DNA of 56,549 nt from Limisphaerales bacterium (GCA_003159675.1 PLQC01000054.1:1-56549); one strand, 5' to 3'. Shown: positions 25,476 to 34,511, counted from the first letter of the stretch. Notes: a model not told the origin generated them from the sequence alone. Program-made: numbers and translations.

Positions 25476-25775
25476 TCATTCGAAGTCGTACACCACCACC
25501 TTCCGGCAGACGCGCTTGAAGACTTTTTCCACAAATTCCACGTGCCGGGGATGGACCTGATAATCGTCCTGCATTTGTTTGTCGGGGAAAGCAAGATTCA
25601 GCGCCACCTGATAACTTTGCTCCACCGCGGGGCGATGGCTGGGCGCCATTTTGCCGACGTGAAAATGGAGCACGCCGGGAATGGATTTCAGATAATGATC
25701 CGCGCCTGCGATCAATTCATCGGCGGCCTGCGGGTTGGCCGGGTCGGTCCAGAAAATGACGATGTGTGAAAACAT
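25476..25775 (-). CDS. Dabb (stress-responsive A/B barrel) family protein
   Basis: The 99-aa protein has the Dabb dimeric ferredoxin-like fold pattern: MFSHIVIFWTDPAN as first strand, IPGVLHFHVGKM, and the C-terminal VEKVFKRVCRKVVVYDFE. The H-x-V/I-x-F/W start and the H-P-x-H motif in VHPRHVEFV are typical. Family members range from plant stress proteins to bacterial enzymes, so no activity is assigned. It is monocistronic, read leftward between xerD and fabD. Confidence 0.85.
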   Translation of the reverse strand: MFSHIVIFWTDPANPQAADELIAGADHYLKSIPGVLHFHVGKMAPSHRPAVEQSYQVALNLAFPDKQMQDDYQVHPRHVEFVEKVFKRVCRKVVVYDFE

Positions 25776-25877
25776 GCGCGCGATTGTGTCCGCGGCGCGC
25801 CCGCTGGCAAGGGGAAAGATGAATGGAGAATTCTGTTCTTTCTCTGCGGCCCGGATTGGTGTTTAGTTTGCGGCCTC

Positions 25878-26807
25878 ATGAGCAAAACCGCATTGCTGTT
25901 CGCCGGACAGGGCGCGCAAGGCGTCGGCATGGGAAAAGATCTGGCGGAGCAATTTCCAACCGCCAGGACCTGGTTCGACCGGTCCAATGCCGCGGTTGGC
26001 TATCCGCTGGCGTCGATTTGTTTCAACGGCCCGGAACCGGAACTGACCCGGACTGAAAACGCGCAGCCGGGCATTTTTCTGGTGAGCTGGGTCTGCTTCC
26101 AACTGCTGAAGGAACGTGTTCCGTCATTGCAGTTCGAGTCCGCAGCCGGCCTGTCGCTGGGTGAATTCACCGCGTTGACCGCGGCGGGCGCGATCGGTTT
26201 CGAGGATGGCCTGCGCATGGTGCGGCAGCGGGGCCGGTTCATGCAGGAAGCCTGCGATGCGACGCGCGGCGGCATGGCGGCGATCCTCGGTCTTGGGGAG
26301 GATCTCACGCGCGAGGTTTGTGCCCGGGCGGGGGTGGCGCTTGCGAACCTGAATTGCCCGGGGCAGATCGTGATTTCAGGCGAAGCCGGCAAGATCGCGA
26401 ACGCCGTCGAAATGGCCAAGGCCAAAGGAGCGAAGCGGGCGGTGCCCCTGCCGGTCGCCGGCGCGTATCATTCTCCGCTGATGGCCGGCGCCGGGCCGAA
26501 GCTGGCGGCCGAACTGGCCGGGGTGAAGATTTCTTCGCCGGCGATTCCGGTCATTTCCAACGTCACCGCCCGCCCCCACGGCGCGGCGGCCGGGATCCCT
26601 TCGAGGCTGGTGGAGCAGGTCACCTCGCCGGTCCGCTGGGAGGAATCGATGCGATACCTGCTGGCGCAGGGGTTTACGCGATTCATCGAGTTGGGCCCCG
26701 GGACCGCGCTCAGCGGTTTCCTAAAGCGGATCGACAGGGGCGCGCAGACGCTGAATGTGGCGGATGCGGCAAGTCTGGCGGACACGGCCGCGGCATTGGA
26801 GACTTGA
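25878..26807 (+). CDS. fabD: malonyl-CoA:ACP transacylase
   Basis: The 309-aa enzyme moves malonyl from CoA to ACP. The N-terminal FAGQGAQGVGMGK oxyanion loop, the active Ser93 in GLSLGEFTAL, the malonyl-binding Arg in VRQRGRFMQEA, and the catalytic His in AGAYHSPLM are present. The nucleophile elbow has Leu where many enzymes have His (GHSLG), a variant I believe occurs in related phyla. It heads the order fabD-fabG-acpP-fabF, with fabG starting 34 bases later. Confidence 0.92.
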   Translation: MSKTALLFAGQGAQGVGMGKDLAEQFPTARTWFDRSNAAVGYPLASICFNGPEPELTRTENAQPGIFLVSWVCFQLLKERVPSLQFESAAGLSLGEFTALTAAGAIGFEDGLRMVRQRGRFMQEACDATRGGMAAILGLGEDLTREVCARAGVALANLNCPGQIVISGEAGKIANAVEMAKAKGAKRAVPLPVAGAYHSPLMAGAGPKLAAELAGVKISSPAIPVISNVTARPHGAAAGIPSRLVEQVTSPVRWEESMRYLLAQGFTRFIELGPGTALSGFLKRIDRGAQTLNVADAASLADTAAALET

Positions 26808-26841
26808 TCGGGCATCCCGCATCCCGTATCACGGAGCACGC

Positions 26842-27585
26842 ATGAATCAACTTGCCAGCCAGATCGCCGTGGTCACCGGCGCGGGCCGGGGAATCGGACG
26901 CGCCATCGCCTTGAAATTCGCCGCCGAAGGCGCGGACGTGGTTTGCGTCTCGCGAACGGCTGCTAATTCCGAGAAAGTGGCCGCCGAGGTTCGCGCGCTG
27001 GGGCGAAAGTCGTGGATGCACGCCCTGGATGTGGCGGACGCCGTCGCCGTCGCCGCCGCCGCGGAAAAGATCCTGGCGGAGTGCGGCAAGGTGGACATTT
27101 TGGTGAACAACGCCGGCGTGACCCGGGACGGCCTGCTCATGCGGATGAGCGACGGGGATTGGGACGCGGTGCTGGACACGAATCTGAAGGGGGCGTTCCT
27201 GGTCACCAAGGCATTCTGCCGCGCCATGATCAAGCAGCGGTCCGGACGGATCATCAATATATCATCCGTCATCGGCCTGATCGGCAACGCCGGCCAATGC
27301 AACTATGCGGCGAGCAAGGCGGGCCTGATCGGGTTTACGCAATCTGTGGCGCGGGAGGTGGCATCGCGCGGGATCACCGTCAATGCCGTCGCGCCGGGAT
27401 TCATCGAAACGGACATGACCTCTGCCTTGGGGGAAGACCTGCGGAAGGAGCTGCTGGGGAGAATTCCGTTGAACAGCTTCGGCCAACCGGAGGACATCGC
27501 GAATGCCGTCCTGTTTCTGGCCGGCCCGGGGTCGCGGTACATCACCGGACAGGTGCTCACGGTGGATGGCGGGATGGTGATGTGA
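26842..27585 (+). CDS. fabG: 3-oxoacyl-ACP reductase
   Basis: The 247-aa short-chain dehydrogenase reduces beta-ketoacyl-ACP with NADPH. It shows TGAGRGIG, NNAG (VNNAGVTRDGLL), the catalytic Ser in INISSVIG, Y-x3-K in YAASK, and the FabG-typical ends VAPGFIETDMT and ITGQVLTVDGGMVM. The ATG at 26842 was chosen because the dinucleotide-binding strand follows directly; the frame is open upstream within fabD. It sits between fabD and acpP. Confidence 0.93.
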   Translation: MNQLASQIAVVTGAGRGIGRAIALKFAAEGADVVCVSRTAANSEKVAAEVRALGRKSWMHALDVADAVAVAAAAEKILAECGKVDILVNNAGVTRDGLLMRMSDGDWDAVLDTNLKGAFLVTKAFCRAMIKQRSGRIINISSVIGLIGNAGQCNYAASKAGLIGFTQSVAREVASRGITVNAVAPGFIETDMTSALGEDLRKELLGRIPLNSFGQPEDIANAVLFLAGPGSRYITGQVLTVDGGMVM

Positions 27586-27690
27586 CGGCGCTGTCGGGTC
27601 CGGATCAGGAATTTGCGGAGCCAGGGGGCAGGCGGCGGCGATCCGGGCGGCGGCGCTGCGGACGAAACGAAAAAAAACGCGATTCGGGAC

Positions 27691-27719
27691 TTGACGCCCT
27701 CTTGAGGGTGGCTTAGACA
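27691..27719 (+). promoter_or_regulatory. candidate sigma70-type promoter for acpP
   Basis: TTGACG (27691-27696) is a near-consensus -35. A 17-base spacer leads to TAGACA (27714-27719), a weak -10. It lies 35 bases before the acpP start, whose ribosome site GGAG precedes ATG by about seven bases. A separate acpP promoter fits the need for abundant ACP. Confidence 0.35.
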
Positions 27720-27753
27720 CACTGCAAAACGAATCGAAGAACCGGAGAAAATC

Positions 27754-27999
27754 ATGGCTGAAAAAACAATTGAACAACGAGTCAAAGACATCATCGTCGA
27801 GCAGTTGGGCGTCAATGCGGATCAGGTCACACCGGACGCCAAGTTCATCGAGGATCTCGGGGCTGATTCGCTCGACACAGTTGAATTGGTCATGGCGCTC
27901 GAGGAAGAATTCGGAAATGAAATCCCGGACGAACAGGCCGAGAAACTTCAGAGCGTGGGCGACGTCATCAAGTACATCGAAGACCTCCAGCAAAAGTAA
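27754..27999 (+). CDS. acpP: acyl carrier protein
   Basis: The 81-aa acidic protein carries the growing acyl chain in fatty-acid synthesis. The phosphopantetheine site is Ser39 in [20 protein letters not shown], and the helix [19 protein letters not shown] is typical. Length and charge are normal. A GGAG ribosome site precedes the ATG. It is followed by a terminator-like hairpin before fabF. Confidence 0.97.
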   Translation: MAEKTIEQRVKDIIVEQLGVNADQVTPDAKFIEDLGADSLDTVELVMALEEEFGNEIPDEQAEKLQSVGDVIKYIEDLQQK

Positions 28000-28019
28000 T
28001 GGTTCGTTGAACGCTTGCG

Positions 28020-28057
28020 AGGCAGCCAGGACTGGCGTCGGGTTGGGCTGCCTTTTT
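28020..28057 (+). terminator. rho-independent terminator-like hairpin after acpP
   Basis: AGGCAGCC (28020-28027) pairs exactly with GGCTGCCT (28046-28053) across an 18-base loop and is followed by a T-rich run (TTTTAATTT). It sits 21 bases after the acpP stop and ends just before the fabF ATG at 28063. It should reduce read-through and so set ACP above FabF expression. Confidence 0.75.
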
Positions 28058-28062
28058 AATTT

Positions 28063-29322
28063 ATGCCCACCAACTGGACAGACCGCCGGGTGGTTATCAC
28101 CGGGCTCGGGGTGGTGACCCCGCTCGGCAACGAGGTCGAGGTCTTTTGGAAAAACCTTCTCGAAGGCCAGTGCGGCGTGGGAACCATCACCGCGTTTGAC
28201 CCCTCCGCCTTCGATACCCGCATCGCCGCCGAGGTCAAGAACTTCGATCCCAGCCCCGCATTCCCGTCGCCCAAGGAAGCCCGCCGCACGGACCGTTACT
28301 CGCAGTTCGGGATTGTGGCGGGCTGGCAGGCGCTGAAGGACTCGGGCATCGACCTCGAGAAGGCGGATCGGGACGAAATTGGCGTGTTCCTCGGATCGGG
28401 CATCGGCGGACTCCGCACCACGACCGACCAGCTCAAGATATTGATCGAGCGCGGCCCCAGCCGGTTGTCTCCGTTCATGATCCCGATGCTCATCTCGAAC
28501 ATGGCGTCGGGAATGGTTTCGATGTATTACGGCCTGCGCGGCCCGAATTTCGCCACCTGCTCCGCCTGCGCCACGGCCAACCACGCCATCGGCGAAGCCT
28601 GGCGGACGATCAAGATGGGCGATGCCCAGGCCATGCTGGCCGGCGGCGCCGAGGCCACGATCGTCCCGATCGGCATCGGCGGCTTTTGCGCGATGAAAGC
28701 GATGAGCACACGCAATGACGACCCGCAGCGGGCCTCGCGGCCATTCGACAGGGAGCGCGACGGTTTTGTGATGGGCGAAGGGGCGGGTGTGCTGGTGCTC
28801 GAGGAACTCGGATACGCCAAAGCCCGCGGCGCGCGGATTTACGCGGAACTGGTCGGTTACGGCAACACAGCGGACGCCCATCACCTGACCGCGCCGTCAC
28901 CCGGCGGCGAAGGCGCCGCGCGGTGCATGAAAATGGCCTTGCGCAACGCCTCGCTGAATCCGGGGGACATCTCCTACATCAACGCCCACGGCACCTCCAC
29001 TCAGCAGGGCGACATCGCCGAGACCGAGGCGATCAAGACCGTGTTTGGCGGGAGCGCCCGCACGCTCGCCGTCAGTTCCACCAAGGGCGCGACCGGCCAC
29101 ATGCTCGGCGCGGCGGGCGCGGTGGAGATGGTCATTTGCACCAAAGCCATCCAGGCCGACGTCGTGCCGCCGACGATCAATTACGAATTTCCCGATCCGG
29201 CATGCGATTTGGATTATGTGCCGAACACGGCGCGGCCGCTGAAGGTCAACGCGATCGTGAACAACTCGTTCGGCTTCGGCGGCCACAACGCCACCCTGGT
29301 GGCGAAGAAATTCGTCTCCTGA
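28063..29322 (+). CDS. fabF: 3-oxoacyl-ACP synthase II
   Basis: The 419-aa condensing enzyme extends acyl-ACP with malonyl-ACP. The start VVITGLGVVTPLGN, the catalytic Cys169 in TCSACATANHAIGEAW, the first His in INAHGTSTQQGD, the Lys in SSTKGATGHMLGAAG with the second His, and the C-terminal NNSFGFGGHNATLV are all present. It directly follows the acpP terminator; the T-tract overlaps its leader. The frame starts at the ATG six bases after the run of T. Confidence 0.95.
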   Translation: MPTNWTDRRVVITGLGVVTPLGNEVEVFWKNLLEGQCGVGTITAFDPSAFDTRIAAEVKNFDPSPAFPSPKEARRTDRYSQFGIVAGWQALKDSGIDLEKADRDEIGVFLGSGIGGLRTTTDQLKILIERGPSRLSPFMIPMLISNMASGMVSMYYGLRGPNFATCSACATANHAIGEAWRTIKMGDAQAMLAGGAEATIVPIGIGGFCAMKAMSTRNDDPQRASRPFDRERDGFVMGEGAGVLVLEELGYAKARGARIYAELVGYGNTADAHHLTAPSPGGEGAARCMKMALRNASLNPGDISYINAHGTSTQQGDIAETEAIKTVFGGSARTLAVSSTKGATGHMLGAAGAVEMVICTKAIQADVVPPTINYEFPDPACDLDYVPNTARPLKVNAIVNNSFGFGGHNATLVAKKFVS

Positions 29323-29358
29323 TTCCGGCTCGCCTCTCCCGTTTCGAGCTTCCGCCCG

Positions 29359-30675
29359 TTACAGAATATTCGCCGCCAGCTCCGCGAGTTCCGAACGTTC
29401 GCCTTTTTGCAGTTCGATGTGCGCCGCGATGGCTTCCGCGCGAAACCGGCTGACGACGTAATTGAACCCGTTGGACGAGGAATCCACGTAGGGATTGTCG
29501 ATCTGGTAGGGGTCGCCGGTGAACACGACCTTCGTGCCGCTGCCGACGCGAGTGATGATGGTCTTGGCTTCGAGCGGCGTGAGATTTTGGGTCTCGTCGA
29601 TGATCATGAACTGGTTGGCGATACTGCGTCCGCGGATGTAGCTCAAGGCCTCGACCACGATGCTGCCGGACCGCATCAGGTCGCCGCAGCGACGGTGTTC
29701 CTGGCCCATGTTGAGGTCGCTCAACAACTCGAGCGCGTCATGGATGGGCTGCATCCACGGCGCCAGTTTCTCTTCGAGCGAGCCGGGCAGGAAGCCGAGT
29801 TCCTTGCCCATGGAGATGGTCGGGCGGGCGACGACGAGCCGGCGGAATTCGCGGTCATGCACGGTGCGTTTCAGCCCCGCGGCCATGGCCAGCAGGGTCT
29901 TGCCCGTGCCCGCCTTGCCCATGAGGGTGACCAGCTTCACCCGATCGTCAAGCAGCGCGTCGAAGGCGAAGTGCTGCTCGCGGTTGCGCGGTTTGATCCC
30001 CCACACGCCTTCGCGGCTGTCCATGATCGGCACGAGTTTCGTGCCCTTCGGATCCACCTTGGCCAGCGCGGTGCGCTTGGGGTTGGTCTCATCGATCAGC
30101 GTGCAGTATTCGTTGGGAAAATATTTCCGTCCGGCGTCCAGCTCCCATTCGCCGTTCGCCCGGAACGACGCCAGTTGCTGCGGGCTGACCGGCCTCTCGA
30201 TCATGCCGGTGTAGAGGTCCTTGATGAACACCCGGTCGGTCTCGTAATCCTCGGCCTGCAAACCGAGGGCGTCGGCCTTGATTCGCAAATTGATGTCTTT
30301 GCTCACCAGGATGGTCGGGTTCCTCGGCTGGGCCTTCTGGATGCCCGCCGCCAGCGAAAGAATCCGGTTGTCCACCGTGTTGGCGTTGAAGCCGCCATCG
30401 CCATGGGCCTGGCCGTTTCCGTTTTTTTGAAACACGATTTTGAGCCTGCCGCCCGTGGGCAGCTTCACGCCTTCACTCAGGCGCCCCTCGCCGCGAAACG
30501 AGTCCAGCATGCGAGAAACCCCGCGCGCGTTCTGGCCCAGCTCGGAGGATTCCCGTTTGAAACGGTCGATTTCCTCGATGACCTCAATGGGAATCAGCAC
30601 GTTGTTCTCCTCGAAACTGAGCAAGGAATTCGGGTCGTGGAGGAGGACGTTGGTGTCGAGAATGTAGTTCTTCAC
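29359..30675 (-). CDS. PhoH-family ATPase with N-terminal PIN domain
   Basis: The 438-aa protein fuses a PIN-type ribonuclease domain (MKNYILDTNVLLHDPNSLL, with the first catalytic Asp; then VIEEIDRFK) to a PhoH ATPase. The Walker A is GKAGTGKTLLA and the Walker B is FMIIDETQNLTP. PhoH2 proteins of this layout unwind and cut RNA in studied cases. The start overlaps the upstream GST-like gene by ATGA (30672-30675), so the two are co-translated. It converges with fabF. Confidence 0.9.
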   Translation of the reverse strand: MKNYILDTNVLLHDPNSLLSFEENNVLIPIEVIEEIDRFKRESSELGQNARGVSRMLDSFRGEGRLSEGVKLPTGGRLKIVFQKNGNGQAHGDGGFNANTVDNRILSLAAGIQKAQPRNPTILVSKDINLRIKADALGLQAEDYETDRVFIKDLYTGMIERPVSPQQLASFRANGEWELDAGRKYFPNEYCTLIDETNPKRTALAKVDPKGTKLVPIMDSREGVWGIKPRNREQHFAFDALLDDRVKLVTLMGKAGTGKTLLAMAAGLKRTVHDREFRRLVVARPTISMGKELGFLPGSLEEKLAPWMQPIHDALELLSDLNMGQEHRRCGDLMRSGSIVVEALSYIRGRSIANQFMIIDETQNLTPLEAKTIITRVGSGTKVVFTGDPYQIDNPYVDSSSNGFNYVVSRFRAEAIAAHIELQKGERSELAELAANIL

Positions 30676-31337
30676 GAGGCAGTCTCCGCTTTCAATCGGG
30701 TCATCCGATCCTGCCAGGCCTTGAGATGATTGTGCGCCGGCGGGAGCCGGTAATGGCCGGAGTAAAGGAAATTTCCGAGCATGCCGTACAGGTCGAAGTC
30801 CACAAAGCGGGGCTCGTTCCCGAGGAGAAACGGGTGATACATGACCATCTCCTCAAACGGGATCAGCCGGCCGGCCAGTTGTTTGAGCAGGCCCTTTTGC
30901 CCCGCCCTCCACTGGTCGATGCAGCCGCGCCCGAACTTGCGTTCTTTGTGCCGCAGAAACCCCACCTGCTCCGATTTCGGCACCACTTCCTTCCAGTAAA
31001 TATCATTCAGCCTGAAACCATCCCCTTCGATCTCATTCTCGATGTGGCGCCAGAGGACGGATTGGACTCCTTCGAGTTCGCGCGGAAACAGCCCCAGCCG
31101 GAGCTTCGCGTCGAGGTATTTGGCGATGACCTGGGATTCCTCGCCGACCTCGAACACCACCGTTTTGCCGTCCCTGAGGATCGGCACGCCGTAGTAACGC
31201 TGCCGGGTCCATTGCCAGACCCGCGACCGGTCGGTGCTGGAAACGTCGATGATTTTGAATGGGCGACCGGAGAACTCGAGAATGCGGCGTTGAACAATAC
31301 AGAAGGGACTCCATGGGAACTGGACCAATTCGATCAT
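30672..31337 (-). CDS. glutathione S-transferase-like protein
   Basis: The 221-aa protein starts with a thioredoxin-fold GST N-domain: MIELVQFPWSPFCIVQRRIL, the cis-Pro loop GVPILRDGKTVVF, then EESQVIAKYL. The C-terminal part is helical, with VDFDLYGML near the end. The motif S-P-F-C with a downstream Val resembles GSTs with Ser/Cys catalysis. Substrates are unknown. It is the first gene of a pair with the PIN-PhoH gene, sharing an ATGA overlap. Confidence 0.8.
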   Translation of the reverse strand: MIELVQFPWSPFCIVQRRILEFSGRPFKIIDVSSTDRSRVWQWTRQRYYGVPILRDGKTVVFEVGEESQVIAKYLDAKLRLGLFPRELEGVQSVLWRHIENEIEGDGFRLNDIYWKEVVPKSEQVGFLRHKERKFGRGCIDQWRAGQKGLLKQLAGRLIPFEEMVMYHPFLLGNEPRFVDFDLYGMLGNFLYSGHYRLPPAHNHLKAWQDRMTRLKAETAS

Positions 31338-31418
31338 GTCAGGTTCTCGCTTTCAGGACGGGCACTTTAGGTCTGCCGCACGGACGTGACAAGATCAAAT
31401 CCGGATCAAACCCGGACC

Positions 31419-31444
31419 GCGACTGTGTGCGAAGCACCAGTCGC
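31419..31444. repeat. GCGACTG/CAGTCGC hairpin, family copy
   Basis: GCGACTG (31419-31425) pairs with CAGTCGC (31438-31444); the loop TGTGCGAAGCAC shares the TGCGAAGCA core of the 18187 copy. It lies in the 258-base gap between the GST-like gene and the divergent coiled-coil gene. Confidence 0.5.
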
Positions 31445-31509
31445 TGCGCCCCAGACATTGTCACTGCGCCGTGGAACTATCCCCTGGCCTCCCGCTTTTC
31501 CACGGTGCT

Positions 31510-31537
31510 GCGGCTGGTCCTCGGCGGACACAGCCGC
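31510..31537. repeat. GCGGCTG/CAGCCGC hairpin, family copy
   Basis: GCGGCTG (31510-31516) with CAGCCGC (31531-31537), in the same gap as the 31419 copy and 58 bases before the next start codon. The stem matches the 21715 copy exactly. Confidence 0.5.
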
Positions 31538-31595
31538 GCTCCCTCGCGCGAATACACCGCTTTACAGCGTTTGCAGCCGGGACTAAGCTGGTGAC

Positions 31596-32270
31596 ATGTC
31601 CGATTACGACCCGACGGATTTTGTGGACAACGACTTTCAGGAGCGCAAGATGCCTGCGACGGTGGCCGCGGGCGGTGGATTTTCCCAGCGCGCGCCCACG
31701 CGCGAGGAGGTCGATTCGAGGGTGGTGGAAGCCCAGCAGAAGCTGGTGGAACTGAAGCGCGCCCAGGAGGATTTGGAGCGGGAGCGGGCCACGCTGGAGG
31801 AAACGCGCCGCCGCCAGATGGAATTCCAGAACGGCCGGCAGGAGTTGATCGAGAGCCTGACGCGCGGCCTGGGGCTGCTGGAGGAAGCCGAGTTCAACGC
31901 GCGCCGCGATGCCGAACAGATGGCCAAGGCGCTCGCGGACTTGCGGGACGCGCTCTCGAAAATGCAGGCCATCCACGAAACCACCTGGACGAAGGACAAT
32001 TTCAACGTCGAATTGACCCGCGCGCTGACCACCATCGAGAACGCGCGGATGGAGTGGAACTCGGCGCGGTTGAAATTTCCCCTGCTCGCCGGCGGAAGGA
32101 CACCCGGCGACGAGGGCGGCGGGCTGGAGACTGCATCCGCGCAGGCGGCGCCGTTTGGCAGCCGCAGTTTCGGCCAGTGGTGCAAACTCGGCCTGGCATT
32201 GACCTGGCCGGTGGCCCTGGCGGTGTTGTTGGCGGTGGGCGCGGTGCTGGCCCTGTTCGTCCGCCGTTAG
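31596..32270 (+). CDS. coiled-coil protein with C-terminal membrane anchor
   Basis: The 224-aa protein has a charged N-terminus, a long coiled coil (about residues 35-110; VVEAQQKLVELKRAQEDLER then EETRRRQMEFQNGRQELI), and one C-terminal membrane helix (LALTWPVALAVLLAVGAVLA) ending FVRR. The topology suggests an inner-membrane protein with a cytoplasmic helical body. No family is recognised. It is followed by a second protein of similar plan and then argH. Confidence 0.75.
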   Translation: MSDYDPTDFVDNDFQERKMPATVAAGGGFSQRAPTREEVDSRVVEAQQKLVELKRAQEDLERERATLEETRRRQMEFQNGRQELIESLTRGLGLLEEAEFNARRDAEQMAKALADLRDALSKMQAIHETTWTKDNFNVELTRALTTIENARMEWNSARLKFPLLAGGRTPGDEGGGLETASAQAAPFGSRSFGQWCKLGLALTWPVALAVLLAVGAVLALFVRR

Positions 32271-32385
32271 GCCGCAAGGGTGTATGAACCGAGACGGGTT
32301 TGCCGCACGCGTCCAATGGACCGGTTCATTCGAGGCACACTCCGCCGCCGGTGAAAGCGGGATTTGACAAACGTTCGCAATTGGC

Positions 32386-32916
32386 ATGGCGTGGTTTTCA
32401 AAAAAGGCCGATCCGATTTCCGACCGCTCCCGTGAGCTCAGCGCCGAGATCGCGGCGCTCGAGGCCCAGATCCGCGAGCTGGATTCGCAGACGCAGCGGA
32501 GCCAGGAAAGCCAGGAGAATCCACGCCTGCGTTCCACCGCGTTACCCCATGGCGCGGCTCCCCATCGCATTCCGGAGCCATCCGCGCCGCCGTCCACCGA
32601 GGAGCCGATCTTTGAAGACGTAGACCAGGACCGGCTGAAGGCCCGTGGGGAGGCGGCCGTGGCGCCGGAACATTTCAACGAGCTGGGGGTGCGGAAGTAC
32701 GATCTGCCCGCGCTCCTGCACCGCCTCCGCAACCATTTTCGCGGACCGTCCACGACCAATCCGAAGCTGGTCAATTACCTCGCCGCCGGCGGCATTCAGG
32801 GATTGCGGCCGCTGCGCTACGAAAAGCGCGTTGCCCGCAACCGATTCGTTGCGCTCGTCCTGTTCCTTTTCGTGATCCTGCTGGGGATCATCCTGGCGTT
32901 CGTCCGGCATCATTGA
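32386..32916 (+). CDS. second coiled-coil, tail-anchored hypothetical protein
   Basis: The 176-aa protein starts with a short coiled coil (SRELSAEIAALEAQIRELDS), then a Pro-rich linker, a conserved-looking middle (GVRKYDLPALLHRLRNHF, then NPKLVNYLAAGGIQGLRPL), and a C-terminal membrane helix (FVALVLFLFVILLGIILAFV). No known domain is recognised. The repeated plan with the preceding gene suggests the two may work together at the inner membrane. The gap to the preceding gene is 115 bases. Confidence 0.7.
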   Translation: MAWFSKKADPISDRSRELSAEIAALEAQIRELDSQTQRSQESQENPRLRSTALPHGAAPHRIPEPSAPPSTEEPIFEDVDQDRLKARGEAAVAPEHFNELGVRKYDLPALLHRLRNHFRGPSTTNPKLVNYLAAGGIQGLRPLRYEKRVARNRFVALVLFLFVILLGIILAFVRHH

Positions 32917-33080
32917 CTCGTTTGGGAGTGACATTTTCCCGCGCGGATCGCACATTCGGCGCGTTGGGAGTTCCGCCTTCAGGCGACAGGGCCGGACACG
33001 GCCGTCCCTGGGAATCGCATGAAGACGGAGCCTGCGGGGGCGGATACGAGCAAGTGCCCGGATCAGCAGATTGGCTTTGC

Positions 33081-34496
33081 ATGAAGAAGAATTCCCCGGT
33101 TTCCCGGAGCGGACGGTTTGCCGGCGGCCCGGCGGCGGATGTGGCGCGGTTCACCCAATCCGTCTCCTTCGATTGGCGGCTTTGGCGGCAGGACATCCTC
33201 GGCTCGATGGCGCATGCCACGATGCTGCGCAAAATCGGAGTGCTGTCGCGCGCGGAACTGAGCGCCGTGCTGAGGGGGCTGGACTCGATTGCGCTGGAAA
33301 TCAGAACTGGCAAATTCCGGTGGAACCCCGGCCTGGAGGACGTCCACATGAACATCGAGGCCGAGCTGACGCGCCGCGTCCCGGCCGGCGCCAAGCTCCA
33401 CACCGGGCGCTCGCGCAACGACCAGGTGGCTCTCGACCTGCGGCTCTGGCTCCGGGACGAGATCCTGGAACTGGGAAGGGAAGTGCGGTTGCTGCAGGCC
33501 GCGCTGGCCGGCTTGGGACAAAAAAACAGCTCGGTGCTCATCCCGGGCTACACGCACCTCCAGCGCGCGCAGCCCGTGTACTTCGCCCACCACCTGCTGG
33601 CGTATGTCGAAATGTTCGACCGCGATCACCAGCGGCTGGAGGATTGCTTCCTGCGAGTCAACGTGTGCCCGCTCGGCAGCGGCGCCATCGCCGGCTCCAC
33701 GCTGCCGCTCAACCGGGGGCTGGTCGCGGAACTGCTCGCGTTTGTGGATGCCAAAGGTTCGCCGAAACTCTCGCAGAACTCGATGGACGCCGTGAGCGAC
33801 CGCGATTTCGCGGTGGAATTCTGCGCCGCGGCCGCGCTGCTGGCGGTGCATCTGTCGCGACTGTCCGAAGACCTGATCCTCTGGGCCAGCAGCGAGTTCC
33901 GATTCATTAAGATCGCCGACGCCTACACGACGGGCTCGTCGCTGATGCCGCAAAAGAAGAATCCGGACATTGCCGAGCTGGCGCGGGGCAAGAGCGGCCG
34001 GGTGATTGGCAATCTGGTATCGTTGTTGGTCTTGTTGAAGGGGTTGCCGATGACGTACAACCGGGATTTGCAGGAGGACAAAGAGCGCCTGTTCGACACG
34101 GCGGACACCGTGCGGGCCACCGTGCGGATCATCACGGCGATGCTGCCGCACATCCATGTCCAATACGCCGCCTGCGAAGCCGCGGCGAGCGATCCCGCGC
34201 TGCTGGCGACGGATCTTGCGGATTATCTGGTGCGCAAGGGCATGCCATTCCGGAAGGCGCATCACGTGGTGGGCCTGGTGGTGGCGGTGGCCGAGAAAAA
34301 GGGTCGGCTGCTGAATCAACTGACCCTTGCGGAATTGCAGTCGGTGGACAGGAGTTTTGGCCGGGACGCGCCCGACATCTTCGATCTGGGGCGGGCGATG
34401 GCGAAGCGGACCCTTGTCGGCGCGCCGGGGACGAAAGAGGTGCGGGAGCAGTTGGCGCGTTGGCGAAGGCAACTGGCGTTAAGCGGTGTGCCTTGA
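33081..34496 (+). CDS. argH: argininosuccinate lyase
   Basis: The 471-aa enzyme splits argininosuccinate to arginine and fumarate, the last step of arginine synthesis. Motifs: LEDVHMNIEAELTRR, KLHTGRSRNDQVALDLRLW, and the family signature GSSLMPQKKNPDIAEL with the flexible loop Ser. Length is normal. The ATG at 33081 was chosen because the region upstream in the same frame is not ArgH-like. It converges with hpnJ, 15 bases apart. Confidence 0.93.
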   Translation: MKKNSPVSRSGRFAGGPAADVARFTQSVSFDWRLWRQDILGSMAHATMLRKIGVLSRAELSAVLRGLDSIALEIRTGKFRWNPGLEDVHMNIEAELTRRVPAGAKLHTGRSRNDQVALDLRLWLRDEILELGREVRLLQAALAGLGQKNSSVLIPGYTHLQRAQPVYFAHHLLAYVEMFDRDHQRLEDCFLRVNVCPLGSGAIAGSTLPLNRGLVAELLAFVDAKGSPKLSQNSMDAVSDRDFAVEFCAAAALLAVHLSRLSEDLILWASSEFRFIKIADAYTTGSSLMPQKKNPDIAELARGKSGRVIGNLVSLLVLLKGLPMTYNRDLQEDKERLFDTADTVRATVRIITAMLPHIHVQYAACEAAASDPALLATDLADYLVRKGMPFRKAHHVVGLVVAVAEKKGRLLNQLTLAELQSVDRSFGRDAPDIFDLGRAMAKRTLVGAPGTKEVREQLARWRRQLALSGVP

Positions 34497-34511
34497 GCGC
34501 GCACTGCCTTT

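Noticed and set aside
27262-28884. 540-codon frame opposite fabG, acpP and fabF
   Set aside because: It spans three certain genes on the other strand, including the terminator hairpin; clearly a composition effect.
29407-30729. 440-codon frame opposite the PIN-PhoH gene
   Set aside because: Antisense shadow; the PhoH reading has all ATPase motifs.
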